64,000 nucleotides of DNA from Microbacterium luteum. Its GTDB lineage: Bacteria > Actinomycetota > Actinomycetes > Actinomycetales > Microbacteriaceae. The translations under genes were made by a program, and so were the position numbers. This document shows positions 45,500 to 54,144 of this stretch, piece after piece. The DNA is taken from assembly GCF_015277875.1 (NCBI RefSeq), contig NZ_CP063814.1:2294001-2358000 (forward strand), given 5' to 3'. The notes below the pieces were generated by a model that saw nothing but the letters and a program-made list of their open reading frames with translations, did not search any database and was not told where the DNA came from. Position 1 is the first letter of the stretch; each line of letters starts with the position of its first letter.

Positions 45500-48147
45500 G
45501 GCGCCACCGGCTTCCGCCCGGCGCACACCGCATCCGCCCACACCGACAGCCGAGAGCGATCGATCTTGGAGTTGTGCCGGATGTCGGTGGGCAGCTCCGG
45601 AACGACGAGCACCGCCGCGAGCGGCAGATCGACGCCCGCGCGGACGCGTGCCGTCAGCTCCGGATCGGCGAGCCCGGCGCGCGTCGCCGGGTCGGTCGTC
45701 TCCACGACGGCGACCGGGCGCTGCAGACCCGAGGGACCGACCCCCACGACCGCCGCGCGGCGCACACCGGCGACCCGTTCGACCTGCTGTTCACCGCCGA
45801 CCGGGGCGAGCGGCCCGTGCTCTGTGGTCAGCACGTGCGGGAGCCGTCCCTCGACCCACAGCCTCCCCCGCTCATCGAGGTGCCCGACATCGCCGGTCCG
45901 GTGCCACCGCAGGCCCTGCTCGTCGTCGTCGGCGGTGTCGCGCACCGCGTCGGCGTCGGTCAGCGCGAGACGGTCGTAGCGGGACTTCAGGTGCGGCGCG
46001 GCGACGATGATCTCGCCGAGCAGACCCGGGGTGTGCCCGGGCGCACCACTCGCGCGACCGGCGGCGTCGAGCGCGCTCACGCGCACGCGCACACCGTCGA
46101 TCGGCGTTCCGACACACACCCCGTCGTCCGGGGCCTCGGCGGCTTCTCGGATGCCGGCGAGCGTGATGTCGGTGACCAGCAGGCACTCGGTCATGCCGTA
46201 TGGGGTGTGCGGCTGCGCGTTCGGGAAGACCCGCTGGGCCGCCCAGAGCAGCTCGGCGCCGATCGGTGCGCCGGTGGACAGGAAGGTCTCGACTCCGGCG
46301 AGCGCCGCCCGGTCGTCGGCGGTGAGGTCACCGGCGGTGGCGACGACATTGAGGATCGCCGCGGGCGACAGGAAGACGATGCTCGCGTGCGCGGCTTCGA
46401 CGGCGGCGGCCACGGCTCGTGCGGTGAGGGTTCGCGGGGCGGAGACATCCATATCGGGTGTCACCGAACGGGTTCCGAGGGCGGGCCCCAGCAGGGCGAA
46501 CGGCGCGAAGCCGGTGACCAGGCCCGCCTGATCGGTCACGTCGAAGTGCGCACCGAGCACGTCTCGCAGGGCGGCGAGCTGACCGTGGGTGTAGACGACC
46601 CCCTTGGCCGGACCGGTCGATCCCGACGTGAACAGCACCGCTGCCACGTCGTCGGGGCCGGGTTCCGGCAGAGCATCGCCGTCGGAGCCGAGCTCGGCCA
46701 CCTCCGCGAGGCTCCGGGCGACGCCGAGCGCCCTCGCGGTCAGGGACGGCAGACGATCCACGGAGATCTTCGTACCCGGCCACCCGAGGGTGCGGGCCGC
46801 GGCGAGCGCGACCGTCTCGCCGATCAGCACGTCGGGGCTCGCCCCGCGCACGGCCCGGGTGAGGCCGGCGACGCCCAGGCCCGCGTCGGCCACGACGACG
46901 ACCGCTCCGATGCGCAGGCAGGCGTAGACGACGGCGGTGAGCGTGGGCCCGGGACGCACGAGCAAAGAGACGCGGTCGCCCGGGCGCACCCCCAGGCGGT
47001 GCAGCCCCGTCGCCAGGACGGTGACCCGGTCGTGCAGCCGGCGCCAGCTCACCGTCTGCGGCGGCGTGCAGGTCATGTCGATCGCCGCGACCGTGTCGTC
47101 GTCGGCGCGCTCGTCGAGGCGATGCCACATCGGCACGAAAGCCCCGGTGGCGCGGGGCGCCGGCTCGGAGGCCGTCGGCACGGGCGGCGACGCGTCGACA
47201 CGCCGGTCGAGCCAGTCGAGCACCGCCGTCGCGTACGGCCGGTCCTCGGCCACGAGGTGTCCGGCGCCTTCGAAGCGGTGCACGTCGGCGTTGGGCATCC
47301 GGTCGATGAGATCGTCGAGATAGCGCTGCTGGAACACCGGGTCGCGCGGTCCCCAGAGCAGCAGCGCGGGAACCCCCAGCTCGCGTACACCCGCGGCGAT
47401 GCGGGTGAGCTCGGTGTGACTGGGATGCGTCGGGCCCACCGGGATGTCGGCGACGAAGGCGCCGACGCCGCGGCGGCGCTCGGCGGTGAGATAGGGGGCT
47501 CGGTACCCCGCTCGCACGTCGATCGGAAGACGGGACTCGGCCAGCGCGAGGGTCGTGTCGAGGAAGGCGGTCGTCTGCACGGTCGAAACGGCGAGCACGC
47601 CCCGCGCTCCCGCCACCCGCAGCGCTGCGGGGATCGGGCGGCCGTCGGGATGATGGACGGCGGTGTTGAGCGTGACCACCCCGGCGAGCTGGTCGGGATG
47701 ATCGACCGCCCACCCGAGCGAGATCACGCCGCCCCAGTCGTGCCCCAAGGTCACCACCGGTCCGTCGAGGCCGATCGCGTCGGTGAAGGCGCCGAGGTCG
47801 GCCACACGCTGCTCGAGCGTGCGGGTGAGGTCGGTGCGGTCGGAGAATCCCATCTCGAGCTGGTCGACGGCGACCACGCGCCACGTCGGTTCGCCGCGCT
47901 CGGCCCGCCGCACCGACTCGTCGGCGATGCGCCGCCAGTGGAACGACCACGTCGGGTTGCCGTGCACCGCGAGGATGGTGCCGACGGGCACGGCGCCGAG
48001 ATCGGTCAGCCTGTCTGCGGTGTCCAGATGGTGCCACGTGCGCGTGCGGCCCGCGTCGGCGAGGACGCCGGGAACCTCGAGGGTGCGCCGGAAGCGGTCG
48101 TCGAGCCCGCGGACGGGGGGAAGGGTGGTCTCGGCGGGCGAGATCAC
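45496..48147 (-). CDS. oleBC: OleBC fusion: beta-lactone decarboxylase plus beta-lactone synthetase
   Basis: An 883-residue two-domain enzyme. Residues 1 to about 320 are a haloalkane-dehalogenase-like alpha/beta hydrolase with HGNPTW at 62-67 and nucleophile aspartate D137 in GHDWGG, as in OleB. Residues about 345 to 883 are an acyl-adenylate-type ligase with FTSGSTGPAKG at about 505-515, TPYGMTECL and HRTGDVG, as in OleC, which activates the beta-hydroxy acid to a beta-lactone. OleB then removes CO2 to give the alkene. The same fusion is known in Micrococcus luteus. The start is GTG overlapping the oleA stop, and the stop overlaps oleD. Confidence 0.9.
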   Translation of the reverse strand: MISPAETTLPPVRGLDDRFRRTLEVPGVLADAGRTRTWHHLDTADRLTDLGAVPVGTILAVHGNPTWSFHWRRIADESVRRAERGEPTWRVVAVDQLEMGFSDRTDLTRTLEQRVADLGAFTDAIGLDGPVVTLGHDWGGVISLGWAVDHPDQLAGVVTLNTAVHHPDGRPIPAALRVAGARGVLAVSTVQTTAFLDTTLALAESRLPIDVRAGYRAPYLTAERRRGVGAFVADIPVGPTHPSHTELTRIAAGVRELGVPALLLWGPRDPVFQQRYLDDLIDRMPNADVHRFEGAGHLVAEDRPYATAVLDWLDRRVDASPPVPTASEPAPRATGAFVPMWHRLDERADDDTVAAIDMTCTPPQTVSWRRLHDRVTVLATGLHRLGVRPGDRVSLLVRPGPTLTAVVYACLRIGAVVVVADAGLGVAGLTRAVRGASPDVLIGETVALAAARTLGWPGTKISVDRLPSLTARALGVARSLAEVAELGSDGDALPEPGPDDVAAVLFTSGSTGPAKGVVYTHGQLAALRDVLGAHFDVTDQAGLVTGFAPFALLGPALGTRSVTPDMDVSAPRTLTARAVAAAVEAAHASIVFLSPAAILNVVATAGDLTADDRAALAGVETFLSTGAPIGAELLWAAQRVFPNAQPHTPYGMTECLLVTDITLAGIREAAEAPDDGVCVGTPIDGVRVRVSALDAAGRASGAPGHTPGLLGEIIVAAPHLKSRYDRLALTDADAVRDTADDDEQGLRWHRTGDVGHLDERGRLWVEGRLPHVLTTEHGPLAPVGGEQQVERVAGVRRAAVVGVGPSGLQRPVAVVETTDPATRAGLADPELTARVRAGVDLPLAAVLVVPELPTDIRHNSKIDRSRLSVWADAVCAGRKPVAP

Positions 48148-49166
48148 CAGGCGAGTTCCATCATCGCCGTGTTCAGGCCCGACCCGACGCCCATCAGGAG
48201 CACCCGGTCGCCGCGCGAGAGGTTGCGCTTCTCCTGATCGAGGGTGATGGGGATGGACGCGGGTCCGACGTTGCCGTATTCGGGGAAGGTCGTGGGCACC
48301 TTGGCGCGGTCGAGCCGCGCGGCCTTCACGATCGCGTTGGTGTGCACCGACGAGACCTGGTGGGTGATGTAGCGGTCCATGCCGGTCCAGTTCCAGTCCG
48401 ACGCCGCATCCTTCCACGCCGACACCACGAGCTCGAGGCCCCCGCGCAGCAGGGCCTTCGCGTCGGTGAACATGCCGTCGACGCTGCCGACGCACAGCTC
48501 GTGGAACTGGGTCGCCGCACGGGTCACCCCGCCCAGGATGCGGTGGCCCTCGGGATGCTCGTCCGCCCGTCCGAGCACCGCCGCCGCCGCTCCGGAGCCG
48601 AGCGTGAGCGAGGCGAACTCGCTCATGAACGCGTCGCGCCCGATCCCCTCGCCCTTGAGGCGCTCGATGGTGTTGACCTGGATGTCGTCGGCATCCTCGC
48701 CGTTGACGATGATGGCGTAGCGGATCTGCCCGGACTCGATCATGCTCGCGGCGAGGTTCATCCCGCTCACGAAGCCGAGGCACGCATTGGCGACGTCGAA
48801 GTTCACCGCCGACGTCGGCAGCCCGAGGCCGTGGTGCAGGGTGACGGCGACGGAGGGCTCGAGATGCTTGCGGCTGACCGAGGTGTTAATGAGCAGACCG
48901 ACCTCGGACGCGTCGACGCCGGCCTCGCGGAGTGCGCGCTCGCCCGCGACGATGGTGGCGGCGTCGGACGATTCCCCCGACGCCCAGTTGCGACGCTCGA
49001 GGACCCCGGCGACGCGCCGTAACAATCCGGGCCGCAGCTTCAGCCGCTGCAGCGCCGGACCCAGGCGCGCTTCGATGTCGTCGGAGCTCGTGACCCGCGT
49101 CGGCAGCACGCTCGCCACCGACAGCAGGGAGACGTTCGAGAACCGGGTCGTCGCGTTTCCAGCCAA
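48144..49166 (-). CDS. oleA: OleA-like head-to-head acyl-CoA condensing thiolase
   Basis: A 340-residue thiolase-fold enzyme. The catalytic cysteine is C129 in VANACLGF, with the histidine in YITHQVSS and the asparagine in EYGNVGPASI, the Cys-His-Asn triad of KAS III-like condensing enzymes. OleA joins two fatty acyl-CoAs head to head to a beta-keto acid, the first step of long-chain olefin synthesis. I prefer the TTG at 49166, as AGGAGG is six bases upstream and the protein then starts LAGNATTRFSNV, matching OleA starts. A TAAACT hexamer at 49215-49220 may be its -10. Confidence 0.9.
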   Translation of the reverse strand: MAGNATTRFSNVSLLSVASVLPTRVTSSDDIEARLGPALQRLKLRPGLLRRVAGVLERRNWASGESSDAATIVAGERALREAGVDASEVGLLINTSVSRKHLEPSVAVTLHHGLGLPTSAVNFDVANACLGFVSGMNLAASMIESGQIRYAIIVNGEDADDIQVNTIERLKGEGIGRDAFMSEFASLTLGSGAAAAVLGRADEHPEGHRILGGVTRAATQFHELCVGSVDGMFTDAKALLRGGLELVVSAWKDAASDWNWTGMDRYITHQVSSVHTNAIVKAARLDRAKVPTTFPEYGNVGPASIPITLDQEKRNLSRGDRVLLMGVGSGLNTAMMELAW

Positions 49167-49214
49167 CGGCACCCTCCTCATCACGAGCACGCCGGCTCGA
49201 TCGGTCGAAGGACA

Positions 49215-49220
49215 AGTTTA
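49215..49220 (-). promoter_or_regulatory. -10-like TAAACT before oleA
   Basis: On the minus strand TAAACT lies about 48 bases before the TTG start of oleA. No clear -35 at 17 bases. It is the only plausible promoter of the ole operon seen. Confidence 0.3.
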
Positions 49221-49367
49221 GCTCCGGAACATAACGTGCCCGGCATGTACGGCCTCCGGCCCGCGTCGCAGCCTCACGGTCGCGGCGTCGTCATACGCGC
49301 GATCCCGCGAGGCGGAGCGGATACCGTGAGAGGACACGGCCGACCGCTCGATGAAAGGACCGCCGCG

Positions 49368-50570
49368 ATGGACTGGCAGACCTCCGAGGACACGGTGCCC
49401 TCGGCACCGGTGACGGAGGCCGACGCGCGCCTGCTCCTGGGTCGACCGCCCGCCACCGGAGCGTGGCAGGACGGCGATCCCGTCGGCGACCGCCGATTCG
49501 CGGCGTTCGGACCGTTCCGCACCGAGGGCGGCGACGAGCTGCCCGGGTACCGGCTGGCCTACGAGTCCTGGGGGGAGCTGTCCCCCACCCGCGACAATGC
49601 GGTGCTGCTGCTGCACTCGGTGACCGGCGACAGCCACGTTCGAGGGCCCGCCGGACCGGGGCACCCGACCGCCGGCTGGTGGGACGACATCGTGGGGCCC
49701 GGTGCCGCGATCGACACCGACCGCTGGTTCGTCATCGCCCCGAACATGCTCGGCGGCTGCCAGGGGTCGACCGGCCCCGCCAGCATCGCGCCCAACGGGG
49801 CGGAGTGGGCGGCACGCTTCCCGTACCTGACGGTCCGCGACCAGGTTCACGCGGTGACGCGGCTCGCCGACGCGCTCGGCATCGAGCGCTGGGCCGGCGT
49901 CGTGGGCGGCTCGATGGGAGGGATGCACGCACTCGAGTGGGCCGTGATGCATCCCGAGCGGGTGGAGCGCCTCGCCGTCATCGCTGCGCCCCCGGCCAAC
50001 ACCGCCGACCAGGTCGCCCTGAACTCCGTGCAGCTGGAGGCCATCCGCATGGACCCGCGCTTCGCGGGCGGCGACTACTACGACGCCGGCGACGGCAACG
50101 GACCGACGCGTGGGCTGTCACTCGCGCGACGCATGGCGCTTCTGAACTACCGCTCCCCCACGGAGCTCAACCAGCGGTTCCAGCGATCATGGCAGTCCGG
50201 AGTCAGCCCGCTCGGGCACGGAGGCCGGTTCGCGGTCGAGTCGTATCTCGACTTCCACGGCAACAAGTTCACGCGACGCTTCGACGCCAACACCTACATC
50301 ACGCTCGTCGAGGCGATGAACTCCCACGACGTCGGCCGGGACCGCGGCGGCATCGACGCGGCGCTCGCGCGCGTGACGGCGACGACGCTGGTGCTCGGCA
50401 TCGACAGCGACCGCCTCTTCCCCGTCGACGGTCAGCACCGTATCGCCGCGGGCATCGCGAACGCGCTCGACGGCGATCGTGCCGCGGTGATCACGAGCGA
50501 CTTCGGCCACGACGCCTTCCTCATCGAGACGCCCGTCGTCTCCGCGCACCTGCGTCGCCTCCTGGACTGA
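49368..50570 (+). CDS. metX: Homoserine O-acetyltransferase
   Basis: A 400-residue alpha/beta hydrolase-fold transferase making O-acetylhomoserine from homoserine and acetyl-CoA for MetY. The nucleophile elbow is GGSMGGMHALEWA, the N-terminal HSVTGDSHV segment and the C-terminal GHDAFLIE with the catalytic histidine are present. The ATG at 49368 follows GAAAGG. It is usually next to metY in actinobacteria; here about 7 kb of foreign-strand DNA separates them, so it needs its own promoter. Confidence 0.93.
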   Translation: MDWQTSEDTVPSAPVTEADARLLLGRPPATGAWQDGDPVGDRRFAAFGPFRTEGGDELPGYRLAYESWGELSPTRDNAVLLLHSVTGDSHVRGPAGPGHPTAGWWDDIVGPGAAIDTDRWFVIAPNMLGGCQGSTGPASIAPNGAEWAARFPYLTVRDQVHAVTRLADALGIERWAGVVGGSMGGMHALEWAVMHPERVERLAVIAAPPANTADQVALNSVQLEAIRMDPRFAGGDYYDAGDGNGPTRGLSLARRMALLNYRSPTELNQRFQRSWQSGVSPLGHGGRFAVESYLDFHGNKFTRRFDANTYITLVEAMNSHDVGRDRGGIDAALARVTATTLVLGIDSDRLFPVDGQHRIAAGIANALDGDRAAVITSDFGHDAFLIETPVVSAHLRRLLD

Positions 50571-50634
50571 CATCTCCGGCCCATCGAGCGTGCGTCGCGC
50601 ACGGCGGTGCCGCGGGCATCCGCTGGCGTGAGTC

Positions 50635-50943
50635 CTACTCCGCGTCGTCGATGGCGGACTCGAGGCGCTCGATCTTCGCGTCGAGCTCGCCGGAGTACCC
50701 GGGCCGGATGTCGGCCTTCAGCACGAGCGAGACCCGTGATCCGAAGGGCATGACGGCTTCGGTGGCGGCCTTCACGACGCCCATGACCTCGTCCCACTCC
50801 CCCTCGATCTCGGTGAACATCGAGGTGGTGCGGTGAGGCAGTCCGCTGTCGCGGACGATCCGGACCGCCGCGGCGACGGCGTCGTGCACCGAGCCGTCGA
50901 CGTTTCCGGTGCCGCTCGGCGCGACGGAGAAGGCGATGAGCAT
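50635..50943 (-). CDS. MTH1187-family thiamine-binding-type protein
   Basis: A 102-residue protein of the small MTH1187/YkoF-like family, with LIAFSVAPSGTG at the start and SVHDAVAAAVRIVRDSGLP, LVLKADIRPG motifs. Relatives bind thiamine or hydroxymethylpyrimidine. Binding here is inferred. It overlaps nothing and lies 16 bases downstream of the GT87-like gene on the same strand. It is convergent with metX. Confidence 0.85.
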   Translation of the reverse strand: MLIAFSVAPSGTGNVDGSVHDAVAAAVRIVRDSGLPHRTTSMFTEIEGEWDEVMGVVKAATEAVMPFGSRVSLVLKADIRPGYSGELDAKIERLESAIDDAE

Positions 50944-50959
50944 GGGAGTCTCCAGACGG

Positions 50960-52168
50960 TCAGGTCGCCGCGACGGTCACGGCGACGGATGTGCGGACGC
51001 GGGCGGTGCGGGTGACCGCCCACGCGAGCAGAACGACGAGGAGCACATTGCGCAGTGTCAGCAGCGCCACGGACACGGGCTCGGCGACGAGGATGCCGCC
51101 GTAGACGAGCGGATACACGACCTGCGTGAGACCGGCCGCGGCGACGGCGAGCGCGGCGGGCCCCACCCCTCGGCGCCGATCGACCACGAGCCAGAGCACG
51201 AGCGGGGCGATCAGCCACGCGAGGAACTGCGGGGATCCGACCTTGTTGACGACGATCAGCGTGAGGACGAGGGCGAGCGACAACGGCGGGAAGAGCGCCG
51301 CGAACGACGCGCCGCGCCACATCTTGACCGCACCGAGGATCACGACGGCACCGGCGACGAGCACGAGGAGCGGCGTCATCGCCGCCGAGATCGCGTCGAC
51401 TCCCGGGCCCTGCACCTGGAAGGTGAGGATGTCGCGGTCGTACACGATCGCCGCGTCGGCGGAGCCGGTGGCGACCTGCCACAGGAACCATCCGCTCACC
51501 GGCGCCTCGATCTGCAGGCCGCGCCCGGTCTGTCCGGCGACGAACCCGAAGGCGTGGGATGCGCCCCCGAGGACGGCGATCGCCCCCAGCACGACCGCGC
51601 TGGTCGCCGCCGCCGCGGCGAGCACGACCAGACGCCGCCGGAGCGCGACGACCGCTGCCGCCAGGAGCGCGGCCGGCCACACCTTGATCCACGTCGCGGT
51701 GGTCAGCAGGATCGCCGCGATCACCGGGCGCCGGACCAGCCACAGCAGCCCCGCGACGGCGATCGGCACGGTGACGCCGTCGAGGCGGTACATGCCCACC
51801 GGGCCGAGCGCGACGGCGAAGACGAGCCAGAACGCCGCTGCGGTCGTGCGGCCGCGCGAGCGCGCGGCACCCACCAGCATCGCGAAGGCGGCCGCGTCGA
51901 GCGCGGTGACCAGCACCGCCCACGCGACCTCGTATCCCGCTATCCACGTGAGGGCGTGCGCCGCGAGCATGGGCAGGAGGGCGAGCTGCGGATACACCCA
52001 CGCCTCGTCGACGCCGACGATGGACTCCCCCGACAGCGCCTGGAGCGACCACGGCTCGTAGACGAGATAGACATCGCCCATCGGCTGGTTCGGCAACACG
52101 AAACCCGCCGTCGCGACGAGCACGTGGACGACCGCGAAGCCCGCCCACAGCATCCCCCGCCTCGACAC
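50960..52168 (-). CDS. GT87-like polytopic membrane glycosyltransferase
   Basis: A 402-residue membrane protein with about ten hydrophobic segments, of the DUF2029/GT87 group whose mycobacterial members transfer mannose from polyprenyl-phosphate-mannose outside the membrane. MYRLDGVTVPIAV and TATWIKVWPAALL are the motif regions. The acceptor is unknown. The start is GTG, and TAGGAT six bases upstream suggests a leaderless message. Confidence 0.8.
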   Translation of the reverse strand: MSRRGMLWAGFAVVHVLVATAGFVLPNQPMGDVYLVYEPWSLQALSGESIVGVDEAWVYPQLALLPMLAAHALTWIAGYEVAWAVLVTALDAAAFAMLVGAARSRGRTTAAAFWLVFAVALGPVGMYRLDGVTVPIAVAGLLWLVRRPVIAAILLTTATWIKVWPAALLAAAVVALRRRLVVLAAAAATSAVVLGAIAVLGGASHAFGFVAGQTGRGLQIEAPVSGWFLWQVATGSADAAIVYDRDILTFQVQGPGVDAISAAMTPLLVLVAGAVVILGAVKMWRGASFAALFPPLSLALVLTLIVVNKVGSPQFLAWLIAPLVLWLVVDRRRGVGPAALAVAAAGLTQVVYPLVYGGILVAEPVSVALLTLRNVLLVVLLAWAVTRTARVRTSVAVTVAAT

Positions 52169-52174
52169 CGCTCC

Positions 52175-52180
52175 ATCCTA
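52175..52180 (-). promoter_or_regulatory. -10-like TAGGAT before the GT87-like gene
   Basis: TAGGAT on the minus strand is six bases before the GTG at 52168, in the 27-base gap after nnrD's stop. Confidence 0.35.
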
Positions 52181-52195
52181 GAGCGCCGCGGCTCC

Positions 52196-53038
52196 TCAGG
52201 CCGGGGCGGCGGCGATGACCTCGCCGACGGCGGCCGGCAGGGCGTCGGCCACGTCGAGCGCGGTGATCGGGCCGCCCGCGAGGCCGTAACGGCCGGCGGC
52301 CACGTTGGCGGCACGCCCGTGCAGCCACGCCCCCGTGGCGGCGACGGGTCCCCACTCGGCCGCCGAGGTGAGGTCCCGCGCACCCGCCGCGAGGGCGCCG
52401 ATCGCTCCGGCGAGCACATCCCCCGTGCCCGCTGTCGCAAGCCACGGCGTGGCATCCGCGACGACCGCGATGAATCCGCCCGGTGCGGCGGAGACGGTGC
52501 GCGCACCCTTGAGCAGCACGGCGGCGCCGAGCGCCTCCGCGGTCTCGAGGGCGGCGTCGTCGCGCTCCGCGAGGTCGGCGTCGGGGTCCACCGGCGGCAT
52601 GCCGAGCCTGGAGCGCAGACGACCGAACTCGCCCGCGTGCGGGGTGATGACAACGGGAGCCGCGGGATGATCGACGAGGTCGAGCGCTCCGGCATCGACC
52701 ACGACCGGCACGGTCCCGGCGAGGATCTCCCGCAGCAGGGCGGTCTCGGCATCGTCGCGGTGGGCCGGGTCGGTGCCCGAGCCGATCACCCAGGCGTTGA
52801 CACGGCCTTCGGACAGCACGGTCTCGGGGCGACGGGCCAGCACCTCCGCGCCGGCCGGTCCGACGTAGCGCACCATCCCGACACCGGTGCGCCAGGCGGC
52901 CTCGACACCCAGCACGGCGGCACCTTTGAACGACGGTGATCCCGTGCGGATGCCCACCACCCCGCGCGTGTACTTGTCGTCGTGAGAGGTCGGGGCCCGA
53001 AGGCTTCCCGCCGCGTCGGTCGCCGTCCATCTGCGCAT
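52196..53038 (-). CDS. nnrD: ADP-dependent NAD(P)H-hydrate dehydratase
   Basis: A 280-residue ribokinase-fold enzyme that repairs hydrated NAD(P)H using ADP. The motifs HDDKYTRGVVG at the N-terminus, TPHAGEFGRL, LLKGARTV and the catalytic GTGDVLAGAIGAL are typical of NnrD/CARKD. The NnrE epimerase partner domain is absent. I chose the ATG at 53038 because TAGGGT lies seven bases before it. An in-frame GTG at 53047 would add three residues. Confidence 0.92.
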   Translation of the reverse strand: MRRWTATDAAGSLRAPTSHDDKYTRGVVGIRTGSPSFKGAAVLGVEAAWRTGVGMVRYVGPAGAEVLARRPETVLSEGRVNAWVIGSGTDPAHRDDAETALLREILAGTVPVVVDAGALDLVDHPAAPVVITPHAGEFGRLRSRLGMPPVDPDADLAERDDAALETAEALGAAVLLKGARTVSAAPGGFIAVVADATPWLATAGTGDVLAGAIGALAAGARDLTSAAEWGPVAATGAWLHGRAANVAAGRYGLAGGPITALDVADALPAAVGEVIAAAPA

Positions 53039-53088
53039 GCCGCACACCCTATCCGGGCGAAGCGACGCGGCGGCGACCGACGGGCGGA

Positions 53089-54144
53089 TCAGCGCCGACG
53101 GCTCGTGGCGTCCTGCACCTCGCCGATGAGCTCCTCGATGATGTCCTCGAGGAACAGCACCGCCGTCGTCTGTCCCGAGGTGTCGCGCACCTGGGCGAGG
53201 TGGCGGCCCGCATTGCGCATCAGCGCGAGGGCATCCTCCAGGTCCGTCTCCTCCGTCACCGGCACCATGTGATGGATGCGCTTGGACGGGATGGGGCGCG
53301 TCACGTCGGCACCCCCGTCGGGGCCCTCCGCCGCACGCAGCACGTCCTTCAGGTGCACGTAGCCGGTCGGCACGCCCTCCCCGTCGACGATCACGTAGCG
53401 CGAGAAGCCGTGCTTGGCGACCGCCCGCTCGATCTTGTGGGGCGTGGTGCGCTCCGGGAGGGTCACCAGGTCGCCGAGGGGCACGGCGATGTCCTTGGCC
53501 TTCTTGTCGGTGAACTCCACCACGGCCGCCACGGTCCCCGCCGAGTCGTCGAGCACGCCCTCGATACGCGACTGCGTCACGATCGTGGCGACCTCCTCGA
53601 GGGTGAAGGTCGAGGCAGCCTCGTCCTTCGGCTCAACGCGGGCCAGCCGGACGATGTGGTTGGCGGTCCAGTTGAGAGTGACGATCACGGGGTGGAACAC
53701 CTTGGAGACCCACACCAGCGGCGTCGCGAGCATCAGCACGGCCCGGTCGGGCACCGAGAACGCGAGGTTCTTCGGCACCATCTCGCCGAACACGACGTGC
53801 AGGTACGACACGGCCAGCAGCGCGATGACGAACGCGATGGTGTCCACGAGCGCTTCGCTCAGCCCGGTGAGCCCCAGCGGCACGGCCAGCAGGTGGTGGA
53901 TGGCAGGCTCGGAGACGTTCAGGATGAGCAGCGAGCAGATCGTGATGCCCAACTGGCTGGTCGCCAGCATGAGCGTCGCGTGCTCCATGGCGAACAGCGC
54001 GGTCTTGGCGCTGCGCGAACCGCGTTCGGCCAGCGGCTCGATCTGCGAGCGGCGAGCGGAGATCACGGCGAACTCGGCACCGACGAAGAAGGCGTTGGCG
54101 ACCAGGAGCACACCCAGCCACGCGAGCCCGGCCCAATCGCTCAT
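53089..54144 (-). CDS. CNNM/CorC-type hemolysin-family membrane protein
   Basis: A 351-residue protein with an N-terminal CNNM (DUF21) domain of three to four membrane segments and a cytoplasmic CBS pair. It shows the DUF21 motifs VGAEFAVISARR and SYLHVVFGEMVPKNLA and the CBS sequences with GYVHLKDVLR. The protein is shorter than its neighbour because the C-terminal CorC_HlyC domain seems absent. The family includes Mg/Co efflux proteins. Transport is inferred. It is the second of a tandem pair and overlaps the first by four bases. Confidence 0.87.
   Translation of the reverse strand: MSDWAGLAWLGVLLVANAFFVGAEFAVISARRSQIEPLAERGSRSAKTALFAMEHATLMLATSQLGITICSLLILNVSEPAIHHLLAVPLGLTGLSEALVDTIAFVIALLAVSYLHVVFGEMVPKNLAFSVPDRAVLMLATPLVWVSKVFHPVIVTLNWTANHIVRLARVEPKDEAASTFTLEEVATIVTQSRIEGVLDDSAGTVAAVVEFTDKKAKDIAVPLGDLVTLPERTTPHKIERAVAKHGFSRYVIVDGEGVPTGYVHLKDVLRAAEGPDGGADVTRPIPSKRIHHMVPVTEETDLEDALALMRNAGRHLAQVRDTSGQTTAVLFLEDIIEELIGEVQDATSRRR

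Noticed and set aside
48148..48783. N-terminal extension of the OleBC frame
   Set aside because: It overlaps oleA in another frame. The GTG at 48147 overlapping the oleA stop is consistent with the other coupled starts.
50589..50603. Short hairpin CGTGCG-TCG-CGCACG after metX as terminator
   Set aside because: The stem is only six bases and there is no U-tract, so it is too weak to call.
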